Positions 19,522 through 27,522 of a stretch of 64,000 nt of DNA are shown here, in pieces. Position numbers and translations under genes: made by a program. How positions within the stretch are numbered: the stretch's first letter is position 1; each line of letters starts with the position of its first letter. Origin of the DNA: Rhizobium sp. ZPR4 (GTDB taxonomy: Bacteria; Pseudomonadota; Alphaproteobacteria; Rhizobiales; Rhizobiaceae); NCBI RefSeq assembly GCF_040215725.1, contig NZ_CP157968.1, positions 992,001 to 1,056,000 on the forward strand, read 5' to 3'. The notes under the pieces are model-generated. The model searched no databases. It was not told the origin of the DNA and was given only the letters and a program-made list of their open reading frames with translations.

Positions 19522-19560
19522 GCTCAATCCGGCTTGGCGCAGGGTCTAGTCGGATTGAGC
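19522..19560 (+). terminator. Inverted repeat after sugar transporter operon
   Basis: GCTCAATCCG and CGGATTGAGC form a perfect 10-bp stem with a 19-base loop 9 bases after the binding-protein stop. There is no T-run, so it may act as a transcript-protecting or Rho-linked structure and not as a classic intrinsic terminator. Confidence 0.45.
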
Positions 19561-19652
19561 GGATCGCATGATAACCGCCTCTTGGCTACTACAGAAGGCA
19601 GCTTCGCACAACGTCCGCTTCAAAGGGTGCCGGTCTCCTTTCCACCGAGATC

Positions 19653-19887
19653 GGCTCTGCTGCAAACGTCGAAATCGCTGAAGAAGTCTTGTCTTCTCCG
19701 CCGTCAGGCGGCCTGCGCTTCCAGATCCAGAGCGAGCATAACTACGGCTTCTGTCAGCGCGCTCGGCCCGACGCCGAAGGCATCGTTTAACGATGCGTAC
19801 TTAACCACAGATGTCGCCTGTCGGATAGAAAATCGCCGCCTGGCCCTTACGCAAAGCGTGTATGGCCTCGAGGCCCTTGATCGTCGC
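19653..19887 (-). mobile_element. IS6-family element remnant: 3' transposase end and terminal repeat
   Basis: On the minus strand, codons 19887-19801 read ATIKGLEAIHALRKGQ and FYPTGDICG, then a TAA. A second frame (19802-19704) continues with NDAFGVGPSALTEAV and ends in TGA. Together these match the C-terminus of IS6-family DDE transposases, where the joined text would run GDICGEVR...FGIGPSALTEA; one GAA to TAA change plus an extra A near 19796 explain the break. GGCTCTGCTGCAAA at 19653-19666 closely matches the IS6-family terminal inverted repeat and marks the element's edge. The N-terminal and middle parts of the transposase are missing here. Confidence 0.8.
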
Positions 19888-20626
19888 ATAGGCTGTTCAT
19901 TTGCGTCGAGATCTCACCCAACTTTGCATTTCATCGTTACCCTGCTTCGAGATCGATATAGCAGATTCATCGATTGGTTCCCCGTGACTGAACGGATCAC
20001 CCTCAAATGAAAATCGGGGGTAAAGCGTCGTGAGACTCGGCATGCCTTCGATTTGGAAAGGATGGTAATAAAATTCGTTAAATGCCCTTCAATTGTGCGA
20101 ATTGACCATTCCCAGCGTCGCATCGGACAAAGCTCGCACAAATCAAGGCGGCAATCTTGCATGCTGTCACAGTCAAGGAGTGCGCTAACAACGCATGATC
20201 CAGCTCGCTCCTAATTGGCGTCCTCCATGTGTGCCCTCCTGATTTTCAGGGTTTTCTCGTAAGAGCACCGAGATTGAAGAGCTGAACGCGACGATTATCG
20301 GCTGCTTGCGATTTCGAACCCGCAATCGGAAAATTTCGTCGGTGCCGACCGTAAGAAGACGATCAGGCGTAACCGTGGGTGAATTTAGCATGGAATTTAA
20401 TATCCGCGAGCTAATTATCCTTGCGCAATCATCGATTATAAAGATACGGCTCACAACTATAGATTAATATCTGGCTGAGCGTGCCAGTAACAACGGCATA
20501 TATCAGTTGGGATTATTCCATTTAAGCTTGTTGCTTTGTTCGATAAGTGGTCATGATATTAATATGTTGTATTTAGAGATCTCATGGCCGCCCTGTATAT
20601 CGGCTTTAAGCTCTAAGGATTCTACC

Positions 20627-21121
20627 ATGAAGAAAATCATCGCATTGGCCTTGCTTGCATTAACGTCTCCTCTCACCGCGCACGCGGCGACCTTGACATT
20701 TCCTGGTGACAAGCCCGTCGCAAGTATCACCATTCCAGATAGCTGGAAGCCGGAGGAAACCGACGGCGGCGTCCAGGGAACCTCGGAGGATTCTGCGGTC
20801 TATCTTTCAGCCGAGGTCGCCAGCGACAAATCCATGGAGAAAGTTGTTACCGGCGCGATCGATTTTCTTGCAAAAAACAAAGTGACGATTGACCCCTCTA
20901 CTCAAAAGGAGACGCCCGCCACCGAGGTCAACGGTATGCAGATGGCCACCCTGGAGTGGGATGGTAAGGATGAAAACGGTCCAATTAGCGTCGGCTTGCT
21001 CATCGTACAGGTAAGCGCTGACAACGCTCTCGTGGTGACGTATTGGGGAGACAAGGGAGACGAAGACAAGCACGATGCTGAAGTCAAGGCAATCGTCGCC
21101 TCGATCAAGCCGGTTGAGTGA
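20627..21121 (+). CDS. Exported protein of unknown function
   Basis: A 164-residue protein with a signal peptide MKKIIALALLALTSPLTAHA followed by a mature domain of about 144 residues. The mature part alternates short beta segments (ATLTFPGDKPVASITIPDSW, ATEVNGMQMATLEWDG, NALVVTYWGDKGD) and ends with a helix EVKAIVASIKPVE. No catalytic motif is recognised. AAGGA lies 10 bases before ATG 20627. It is flanked by two pieces of an IS6-type transposase and preceded by A/T-rich DNA, which suggests transfer. It appears to be a single-gene unit with a hairpin after the stop. Confidence 0.75.
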   Translation: MKKIIALALLALTSPLTAHAATLTFPGDKPVASITIPDSWKPEETDGGVQGTSEDSAVYLSAEVASDKSMEKVVTGAIDFLAKNKVTIDPSTQKETPATEVNGMQMATLEWDGKDENGPISVGLLIVQVSADNALVVTYWGDKGDEDKHDAEVKAIVASIKPVE

Positions 21122-21131
21122 CCCAGTCTGT

Positions 21132-21158
21132 GGCAGCGGTAAACTTATCGCCGCTGCC
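21132..21158 (+). terminator. Hairpin after exported-protein gene
   Basis: GGCAGCGG and CCGCTGCC form an 8-bp stem with an 11-base loop 11 bases after the stop; T-rich sequence (GGTTGTTAAATT) follows at a short distance. A second stem, CCACCCGGC and GCCGGGTGG with a 9-base loop, lies at 21197-21223. Confidence 0.5.
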
Positions 21159-21245
21159 GGTGGGTTGTTAAATTCCGCCCTGATTTGACCTTCTTTCCAC
21201 CCGGCGATGATTCGGCCGGGTGGAGGCAGCCTATGAAATGCTTTG

Positions 21246-21390
21246 TTATTTTGAACCAACTGCGGTCATCGCGAAAACACCGTGTTCGAGCATCAATCCT
21301 TCGACTTCGCGCAGGCTGACATTGAAGCGGACATAGAGCCAGATCGCACGCGCAATAATCTCGATTGGGGTAAGGCGAACCAAGTGCGCC
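21246..21390 (-). mobile_element. IS6-family transposase remnant, N-terminal part
   Basis: The minus-strand frame reads LVRLTPIEIIARAIWLYVRF, then NVSLREVEGLMLEHGVF, before unrelated residues and a TAA at 21246. This matches the N-terminal segment of IS6-family transposases (typical text RFPPEIIARAVWLYFRFNLSLRDVEEMLLERG). There is no start codon and the protein ends after about 40 matching residues. The orientation equals that of the C-terminal piece at 19653-19887, with about 1.4 kb between them. No terminal repeat was found on this side. Confidence 0.75.
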
Positions 21391-21654
21391 CTCAGAAACA
21401 ACCATCACCGCCCTTGCCGGGAAAGCTGCTCGTCGCGATGTGGAAATATGTGACGGCGGCCGTTGAAATCGAGGTTTCCGTCACCAGGACCGTTGAACGA
21501 GATCTTACCCCGACATCTCATCCCTCGATGTCTGATCAGCCTCGGCGGATCGAGAAGGCCAACCCAGATCCGAGCTGGCTTTCACGCCGGATCAAAGACG
21601 GACCTCGCCGTTTGGGCCTATGCAGTGGCTGCCGCGGCGATCAGGTCGCCAGCC

Positions 21655-22413
21655 TCACGCGGCCGGCAGCACCCTGATCGGGATGTCGTCGTCCTCGTCG
21701 CCGCGCTCGAAGGCCATTTGGTCGGCGAGCTGGCGGAGTTGGTTGAAGTCGGCCGGGCCGTCGAAGGAGGTACCGCCGAGGCGGATGGCGACGGAAAGCG
21801 GCGCGCCGTCGGCACTGAAGGTGGCCGCAGAAACGCCTGTGCGGATGCGGGTGCCGATGTCGAGGGCGTTCTCGACCGTGGCGCCAGGCAGGAAAATGCC
21901 GAGTTCGTTGATCGCAAGCCGCGCTACGAGATCGTCACGACGAACCGAGGACTGGATGATCGAGGCAAGCGATTGCATCACGGTATCGGCCCATTGAGGC
22001 CCGTAGCGGCGGCCGATATCGTCGAGCGTATCGACGATGACAGCGAGAACGATACCACCGGTATCGGTGGCGGCATGCTTGCGCCGGTCGATAAAGTGCT
22101 CGACGGCCGCGGCGAAGGCAGTGCCGTTCAGCGTCTTCGTCACGCTGTCGTAGCGCGCCGCCTGGGTGACATTTTCCTGCATCTTGCGGATGGTGCTGTT
22201 GTTGAGCTGCAAGACAAAAAGCAGCGGACAGGTCACAAATGCGGAAATAAGTGCTGCACCGACAAATCCGACCAAAAATGGTCGATCCGGCATCAATAAG
22301 TTTAATATAAGTAAAAGACCAACGGAACAGACCACGGCGCATAGCGCGCCGAGCGTGGCCCTCCGCAGGGCTTTGAAAATGGTGGCGGAGGGATGTCGCT
22401 GTTGTAGAATCAT
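21655..22413 (-). CDS. Membrane protein with degenerate GGDEF domain
   Basis: This 252-residue protein has two hydrophobic helices (about 20-40 and 46-68) followed by a GGDEF-type domain. The catalytic motif position reads AINELG in the context VARLAINELGIFLPG, where active diguanylate cyclases have RLGGDEFAILLP, so the GG, D and F are lost and catalysis is very unlikely. The other fold landmarks (DSVTKTLNGTAF in place of DxLTGLxNR, and DIGTRIRTGVSA) remain. It may act as a membrane-anchored signalling partner or GTP/c-di-GMP sensor. It appears monocistronic and lies next to IS remnants. Confidence 0.82.
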   Translation of the reverse strand: MILQQRHPSATIFKALRRATLGALCAVVCSVGLLLILNLLMPDRPFLVGFVGAALISAFVTCPLLFVLQLNNSTIRKMQENVTQAARYDSVTKTLNGTAFAAAVEHFIDRRKHAATDTGGIVLAVIVDTLDDIGRRYGPQWADTVMQSLASIIQSSVRRDDLVARLAINELGIFLPGATVENALDIGTRIRTGVSAATFSADGAPLSVAIRLGGTSFDGPADFNQLRQLADQMAFERGDEDDDIPIRVLPAA

Positions 22414-22974
22414 ATCGGAGTTATACCCGTTCTTGATACTGTGTCAGCTAAACATGGGGCGGGAAAAGCCAGCTTAAGAAATCCAGTAAAATTTGTTGCT
22501 TCGCAGGGTTGTTTTCACGAACTAACTGTCTTCGAACACATATCCGGAACCGTTGTTTGCGCTTGGTGCTGGGTTTCCGACAGAACCTCAGCGCTTTATC
22601 CCGGTCCATGGTCCTGCGCATGTCTCATCTTGTCTAGCGGTATTGGTTTAGCAGAGGACTGTCGATTCAGAGGATTGGTCACTCGCAGGCCCGGCCCTGG
22701 CAAACCTGGCCAAAATAACTGCCTCTCCGCAATCATTTGGAACGAGACATAGAAGCTCTCCTTCGTCGCTCGGATATCGCCTGTTCAATACCGAAGTCGC
22801 GCCAGTCCAACTGGACACATTAGACACCAAGTTTATGAGGATTCTTCCTCATGAAATTAGGAGAACCGGGTGAGTGAGGAAATCAAGCGATCGGCCGCGA
22901 AGGTGCCTGATCTCTCTCAGGACCGGGAAATAGTCGAGAATCGATGTCAGCTGCTATCAGTGAAACACGGTGCT
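22414..22974. other. Intergenic stretch without intact gene
   Basis: No convincing gene. A small stem ATGAGGA-TTCT-TCCTCAT lies near 22833-22850, and 20 bases later a GTG-initiated frame at about 22871 begins VSEEIKRSAAK after AGGAGAA. The first residues faintly resemble an IS3-type OrfA start, but the rest does not, and it stops after about 42 codons. Confidence 0.35.
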
Positions 22975-23436
22975 TCACTCTTCAGACGGGTTTGACGCCA
23001 ATTCGCTGACAACGACCTCTCGCAGTCCCTGTCGCAAGGCTGCGACCTTCGGGGCGCCGTTCAAATGTTCGAATTCCCGTTGTGCCTGCTGCCAAAGCGG
23101 AGCTGCCTTCTCGTGCAGGCGCCTGCCTTCATCGGTCAACTCGACGAGACGAAAACGACCATCAGTAGGCGACGGCTTTATCGCCACGAAGCCGTCGCGT
23201 TCCAGGAATCCCACCATCTTTCCCATCGCAGTCCGCTCGATATCGAGCCGTTCGGCCAGGGCGTTGACCGCAGCGCTCTCAACCTCGTCGAGAGCCGCCA
23301 GCGTCAGGAATTGCGTGATGCGCAAACCAACGGGTTCGAGATGGCTGTCGTAGAAACGAGAAATCTGCCGGCTGGCTTTTCTTACCGCAAAGCAGTTGCA
23401 TTGATCTATTCCGAGCGGTTGGCCTGCTGACAACAT
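22975..23436 (-). CDS. MarR-family transcriptional regulator
   Basis: A 153-residue winged-helix regulator with the MarR pattern: helix-turn-helix VNALAERLDIERTAMGKMVGFLERDGFV and wing DGRFRLVELTDEGRRL. MarR proteins usually bind as dimers to palindromes in the promoters they repress and release when a phenolic or electrophilic ligand, or an oxidant, is present. It lies downstream of an SDR, NTF2-like and NmrA-like gene set on the same strand. The tandem palindromes in front of that set (25666-25703) are its most likely targets, though no matching palindrome is seen before this gene. Two Cys near the N-terminus (QCNCF) could serve redox sensing. Confidence 0.88.
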   Translation of the reverse strand: MLSAGQPLGIDQCNCFAVRKASRQISRFYDSHLEPVGLRITQFLTLAALDEVESAAVNALAERLDIERTAMGKMVGFLERDGFVAIKPSPTDGRFRLVELTDEGRRLHEKAAPLWQQAQREFEHLNGAPKVAALRQGLREVVVSELASNPSEE

Positions 23437-23467
23437 CTCTCTTCCTTTCAGTTTTTCTTGCCCACTG

Positions 23468-23511
23468 AAGCCATCATCGGCGAAGTGAAGGACCTTCGCC
23501 GATGATGGCTT
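23468..23511. repeat. 18-bp perfect inverted repeat
   Basis: AAGCCATCATCGGCGAAG and its exact complement CTTCGCCGATGATGGCTT are separated by 8 bases, in the gap between the SDR stop (23546) and the MarR start (23436). This is the strongest hairpin seen in the window. No T-run follows on either strand, so it could be a Rho-independent terminator variant, an mRNA stabiliser or attenuator for MarR, or a repetitive palindromic element. Confidence 0.7.
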
Positions 23512-23545
23512 GCCAGTAGACTGCCAGACTTGTCGTTTCCAGCGT

Positions 23546-24262
23546 TTAGATCAACCCTGCCGGCGGCGTGATATAGCCGGGCATCTCGGCTGCAAGCGTG
23601 CTTTTGAGCAGCGCCGTGCCCTCGTCGGCCATGATCTCACTCTTGCCGGCGGCAAGTGCGTCATAGGTCTTGCGTACGACGTCCTGCGGGCTGGACTTCG
23701 GCACGTCGATGCCGTTGGTCAAATCCGTGTCCACGAAGCCGACATGCAGCCCGAGGACCTCGATGCCACGGTCCCGGAGATGAAAGCGAAGCTGGTTCGT
23801 GTAGCTCCACGCCGCTGCCTTCGATGCGGCATAGGGCGTGAGATAGGGACGCGGCAGCCATACGATGTCGGACAGGACATTGATGATACCGGCATTGGGT
23901 TTGGACGACAGGATCTGTTCGAAGGCCTGCGTGACGCGGGCCATGCCATAATAGTTGATATCGAACAATTGCTTCGACTGTGCTTCGAAATCACTGGCAA
24001 GTGGTCCGTCGATCAAGGCGGCGGTGCCGGCATTGTTTATAAGCAGCGTTGTATCGCTCGCGATTGCGGCGGCAGCGGCAACCGACGCCGGGTCCGTGAC
24101 GTCGATCCTGACGGGTATGATGCCCGGCTCATCGAAACCGCTCGGGTTGCGCATGCCGGCGTAAATCTTCGCGGCTCCGCGGTCGCGTGCCTCTCGCGCG
24201 AAAGCAAGGCCGAGGCCGCGATTGGCTCCGGTAATGAAAACGGTGGCGTTGGTGATATCCAT
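23546..24262 (-). CDS. Short-chain dehydrogenase/reductase
   Basis: A 238-residue classical SDR: cofactor motif TGANRGLGLA (residues 11-20), NNAG in LLINNAGTAA, and the YxxxK pair in YAASKAA. The catalytic Ser is in NVLSDIVW. It would oxidise or reduce an alcohol/carbonyl with NAD(P). It is the third gene of a minus-strand set (NmrA-like, NTF2-like, SDR), with a MarR regulator downstream. Confidence 0.9.
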   Translation of the reverse strand: MDITNATVFITGANRGLGLAFAREARDRGAAKIYAGMRNPSGFDEPGIIPVRIDVTDPASVAAAAAIASDTTLLINNAGTAALIDGPLASDFEAQSKQLFDINYYGMARVTQAFEQILSSKPNAGIINVLSDIVWLPRPYLTPYAASKAAAWSYTNQLRFHLRDRGIEVLGLHVGFVDTDLTNGIDVPKSSPQDVVRKTYDALAAGKSEIMADEGTALLKSTLAAEMPGYITPPAGLI

Positions 24263-24331
24263 GACGCAATATCTTTCCTAAAGCGCGGGCCAGGCATTTG
24301 ACGTTCGACACTGCGCCCACGAAGGTTGAGT

Positions 24332-24706
24332 TCAAAGAAAAAGGTCTTCTCGCAACTGTTTGGAAAGTGTCTCTCGCAGATGAGCTGCGAGTGACAACAA
24401 CGGACCAAGGGGGCTCATCCGCACGCTGACGTGGGGCACCGTCCCGTCGGCATTGTGGTCGACGACGACAACGGCGCTCAGGCTCTCTCCGTTCGTCAGA
24501 ACGGCCTCATATTCGAGAAACAGCCGCGAGCCGACGGTCTCAAGAAATGTCGGTTTCTGTGACGCGTAGAAGGTCCCGACCGTGTCGACGACCAGGCGGA
24601 TCGTGTCGCGCCCTTTAATGGTGCCGCGCAGCACCGAGCTGGTCAATTCAGCCTCCTCGGTGAGGTCATCGAGAAAGGGGTGACGTGTGTCTTTCGCACT
24701 CGACAT
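24332..24706 (-). CDS. NTF2/SnoaL-like protein
   Basis: A 124-residue protein matching the SnoaL-like NTF2 cone fold: HPFLDDLTEEAELTSSVLRGTIKGRDTIR is the typical first helices with the 'G-R-D-T-I' turn, then the beta-sheet LEYEAVLTNGESLSAVVVVDHNADG. Members are small isomerases, hydrolases or ligand-binding proteins. No specific catalytic residues can be assigned. It lies between SDR and NmrA-like genes, 21 bp after the latter's stop, consistent with one operon. Confidence 0.75.
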   Translation of the reverse strand: MSSAKDTRHPFLDDLTEEAELTSSVLRGTIKGRDTIRLVVDTVGTFYASQKPTFLETVGSRLFLEYEAVLTNGESLSAVVVVDHNADGTVPHVSVRMSPLGPLLSLAAHLRETLSKQLREDLFL

Positions 24707-24727
24707 GGTTCAATCTCCAGCTTGATT

Positions 24728-25618
24728 TCAGGATGCTTTAGCGAAGGCGGCGCGATTATTGGCGATGAATTGCTCGACCGAGAGGGCCGGCTTGCCGGTG
24801 ATCTTCTCGACGGCATCGTTGGCACCTGCGAAGATGCCGTCGCGATAATTTTGGGCAACTTCAACTAGGTGCTGCACAAGGAAAGAAGGAAACTTGTAGA
24901 GGTTTTCCATCTTGTCCTTGAAGACCTCGATCGACGTCGGCGCGTATTCGATCCTGGCGCCAAGCACATCGCTCATCGCAGCGGCGATTTCAGCGTGATT
25001 CAGTTCGATCGGGCCGGTGAGCGTGTAGGTCTTGCCCCCGTGGCCTTTCGGATTGGCCAGGATATGGGCGATGACACGGCCCTGGTCGTCGGTCGCGATC
25101 GGCGCATGACGGCCATTCTCGAACGGAAACTCGATCTTCTTCGTGGCCCATATCTCCCTGGCAAAATGCGGATAAACAAGCCAGTCGGCGAAGAAGGTCG
25201 GGCGAAGATGCGTGGTCGGAACACCGGACCAGTCGAAGACCCGTTCGGAAAACCAATGGTCCTGTGCCGCGTGGCTCGCCGATTCGCGTCGTGCCGAAAT
25301 CTGCGACATGTTGACGATTGCCTTAACGCCCGCTTCCTTTGCCGCCTGCGCGAAATATGCGGCGGCCCCGATGATGCCGGGTGCGATCGGATGAAGGAAA
25401 TAGGCCGACGTGATGTCTTCCATCGCGGCTCTAATGTCATCGATGTCCGTGAAATCGCCCACGGCGATATCGACTCCACGCTGCCTCAATGCCGCAGCCC
25501 GGTCGTCATCGGAGCGCACGTAGGCGCGTATTGATTTTCCCATCTTCAGCAATTCGTCGATCGCGGCACCTCCGGTCCGTCCGGTTGCGCCGCTGACGAG
25601 AATGGTTGCTTCGCTCAT
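24728..25618 (-). CDS. NmrA-like NAD(P)-binding oxidoreductase
   Basis: This 296-residue protein has the motif VSGATGRTGGAAIDELLK and an NmrA/HSCARG body (VNMSQISARR, then HLRPTFFADWL), resembling QOR2-type quinone oxidoreductases. ATG 25618 is preferred to an upstream start because AGGAAAGGAAG precedes it closely. It is the first gene of the minus-strand set leading to the NTF2-like and SDR genes. A promoter with a palindrome in its spacer lies at 25650-25710. It resembles the NmrA-like gene at 11852 in family but is not a recent copy. Confidence 0.85.
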   Translation of the reverse strand: MSEATILVSGATGRTGGAAIDELLKMGKSIRAYVRSDDDRAAALRQRGVDIAVGDFTDIDDIRAAMEDITSAYFLHPIAPGIIGAAAYFAQAAKEAGVKAIVNMSQISARRESASHAAQDHWFSERVFDWSGVPTTHLRPTFFADWLVYPHFAREIWATKKIEFPFENGRHAPIATDDQGRVIAHILANPKGHGGKTYTLTGPIELNHAEIAAAMSDVLGARIEYAPTSIEVFKDKMENLYKFPSFLVQHLVEVAQNYRDGIFAGANDAVEKITGKPALSVEQFIANNRAAFAKAS

Positions 25619-25661
25619 GGTCTCTTCCTTTCCTGTTTCGGAGCATCTGCTTACTATTCCA

Positions 25662-25703
25662 AATAAGAGCATATGCTCTCATATTCAAGAGAGCATATGC
25701 CTC
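25662..25703 (-). promoter_or_regulatory. Promoter with palindromic operator, two copies
   Basis: AGAGCATATGCTCT (25666-25679) is a perfect 14-bp palindrome; AGAGCATATGC recurs at 25690-25700, and a weaker GAGCATCTGC is at 25641. On the minus strand, TTGAAT and TATTTG are separated by exactly 17 bases, and the first palindrome fills the spacer. This is the classic position for a repressor site of the NmrA-like gene. The MarR protein encoded downstream is the leading candidate binder. Confidence 0.6.
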
Positions 25704-25784
25704 TAATTTGGTCGCACGCGTTCATTGAGACTTTGCAGGTTTGCCCTAAGCGATGCTTCGCCCAGCATGGCGCACGACGAGCAG

Positions 25785-26609
25785 TTATTCTCGGAGGAAC
25801 GCCAAAATATCGGCGTTCAGTTCCTCCGCATTGACGGTCAACAAGCCGTGCGAATAACCGGAATAGACCTTGAGGCGACCATGCTTGAGCAGCTTTACCG
25901 AGAGCGGCGCCGAATCCTCGTAGGGGACGATCTGGTCGTCCGTGCCGTGCAACACTAGCGTCGGCACGTCGATCATCTTGAGGTCAGCGGTGAAATCTGT
26001 CTCGGAAAACGCTTTGATACAATCGTAGTGCGCTTTCGCTCCGCCCATCATTCCCTGGCGCCACCAGTTATCGACGACGCCGGGGATAAGCTTGGCGTCC
26101 GGCCGGTTGAATCCGTAGAAGGGGCCACTCGGCAGGTCGCGGTAGAGCTGAGCGCGATTGGCCGCCAGTGCTGCGCGTATGCCGTCGAACACACTCAACG
26201 GCAGTCCGCCAGGGTTGTTTTCTGTCTTCACCATAATTGGGGGGACGGCCCCAGCCAGCACCGCTTTCGCAACACGCCCCTTGCCATGGCGAGCAACGTA
26301 TCGCGTCACTTCTCCTCCGCCCGTCGAGTGGCCGATGTGGACCGCATCCCGCAGATCAAAGGCCTCGACCAGCTCCGCGACATCGGCGGCATAGGTGTCC
26401 ATATCGTTTCCGCCATCCGTCTGTGTGGAACGGCCGTGACCGCGTCGGTCATGGGCGATCACTCGATAGCCCTTCTCGCGGAAGAAGAGCATTTGTGTAT
26501 CCCAATCATCCGCCGACAACGGCCATCCGTGGTGGAAAACGATCGGCTGACCCGCTCCCCAATCCTTGAAGAAGAGTTCGGTGCCATCCCGTAATTTAAG
26601 AATACCCAT
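25785..26609 (-). CDS. Alpha/beta hydrolase (non-heme chloroperoxidase-like)
   Basis: A 274-residue alpha/beta hydrolase with oxyanion region [12 protein letters not shown], nucleophile elbow GHSTGGGE (Ser near 95), acid in HGTDDQIVP and catalytic His in SGYSHGL. This set of motifs is that of cofactor-free haloperoxidase/perhydrolase-type esterases. It would hydrolyse esters or lactones, or form peracids. It shares orientation with the HD-domain gene upstream (88-bp gap), and its ATG is preceded by GGAGAT. Confidence 0.92.
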   Translation of the reverse strand: MGILKLRDGTELFFKDWGAGQPIVFHHGWPLSADDWDTQMLFFREKGYRVIAHDRRGHGRSTQTDGGNDMDTYAADVAELVEAFDLRDAVHIGHSTGGGEVTRYVARHGKGRVAKAVLAGAVPPIMVKTENNPGGLPLSVFDGIRAALAANRAQLYRDLPSGPFYGFNRPDAKLIPGVVDNWWRQGMMGGAKAHYDCIKAFSETDFTADLKMIDVPTLVLHGTDDQIVPYEDSAPLSVKLLKHGRLKVYSGYSHGLLTVNAEELNADILAFLRE

Positions 26610-26697
26610 GTTGATCTCCGTTCATGCGCCTCAGCGGTTGATGATATGTGATAATGAATATTCAGCGGGTAGCGGGCGACAGCTCGTTGATCGCGGC

Positions 26698-27339
26698 TCA
26701 GCTTTGCCAGGACGAGTGGCGAATGACGGTGCAGAAGTTGCCAGGGTGAAAACTGTGATCCTTCTCGGCGATGACGTCGGCTTTGACGTTGCCGAAGGTC
26801 GTTTCCGGTTTGTGTTTGATACCGTCGTAGAAGGCTTGGATGATGTCCTCCTTGAAATGAATGGTGCGAGGGTGCGCCTTCACGATCGCTTCGCGCTGGG
26901 CATCGGAAAATTCGTGATAGGTCAGACCAAGAACATCCATCTCGACGCCGGCAGTCACAAGGGCGACGACCGGATGCATGAACTCGGGAATACCGAGCGT
27001 CGTGTGTAGCGCAATCGCGGTCCAGACCAGATCGATATCGGCTTTGGAGATGCCGCGGCCTTTGAGGAACTCGCGGGCGACATCGGCACCGTCGACCTCG
27101 AAGCGCTTGTCTGAACTGCTGTGTTCATGCAGCAGCCCCATGTCGTGAAACATCGCTCCGGCATAGAGGAGTTCGCGATCAAACTTCAGATCGCGCCTCA
27201 CGCCGGAGAGTGCTCCGAAATAGTAGACGCGGCTCGAGTGATGAAAGAGGAGCGGAGGTGCCGTGGTGCGAACCAGTTCCGTGATCTCCTGTGCAAGCTT
27301 GCTGTCAGGGATCGAAATACCTTCGACATTGAACGACAT
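26698..27339 (-). CDS. HD-domain protein (cyanamide hydratase-like)
   Basis: This 213-residue protein has HD-type metal ligands: HHSSRVYYF with the first His, AMFHDMGLL with the HD pair, and IALHTTLGIPEFMHP with further His residues. The overall arrangement is that of the small HD hydrolases annotated as cyanamide hydratase-like or diguanylate-binding phosphohydrolases. Cyanamide hydratase activity is not assured. It is divergent from an AraC regulator, with the hydrolase gene downstream. Confidence 0.82.
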   Translation of the reverse strand: MSFNVEGISIPDSKLAQEITELVRTTAPPLLFHHSSRVYYFGALSGVRRDLKFDRELLYAGAMFHDMGLLHEHSSSDKRFEVDGADVAREFLKGRGISKADIDLVWTAIALHTTLGIPEFMHPVVALVTAGVEMDVLGLTYHEFSDAQREAIVKAHPRTIHFKEDIIQAFYDGIKHKPETTFGNVKADVIAEKDHSFHPGNFCTVIRHSSWQS

Positions 27340-27522
27340 GCGCAGTCACCTCTCGGTTGGCGGTTCAGACGTCTTGGTCGTGGTCTATTGTGCGGCGCCT
27401 CTTTCGGGACCTGCAGTCCTCCTAATGGTTTCGGGGCCTGCACTCGTTAAATGGTAGAGATGTGATGGGATGAGGTCTGGTAGGAAGGCGCCCGAATTGG
27501 TATCAATCAACCGAGATCGCTT

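Larger units (their letters stand above)
19513..20626. other. Scarred intergenic stretch, 1.1 kb
   Basis: No intact gene is seen between the sugar-binding-protein gene and the exported-protein gene. It holds the terminator-like repeat at 19522 and the IS6-type transposase remnant at 19653-19887. From about 20030 the base composition becomes richer in A/T than the surrounding genes, and many stops occur in all frames; this suggests acquired or decayed DNA. Confidence 0.5.
21122..21654. other. Intergenic stretch with hairpins and IS remnant
   Basis: Contains the two hairpins after the exported-protein gene and the N-terminal IS6-type transposase remnant. Overlapping plus-strand frames in 21282-21677 look like chance frames antisense to decayed or neighbouring DNA. 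Confidence 0.4.

Noticed and set aside
19534..20010. 158-codon plus-strand frame
   Set aside because: It runs antisense through the IS6 transposase remnant and shows no protein features.
21282..22299. Overlapping plus-strand frames of 131 and 278 codons
   Set aside because: They lie opposite the degenerate GGDEF gene and the IS remnant; Arg/Gly-rich shadow composition.
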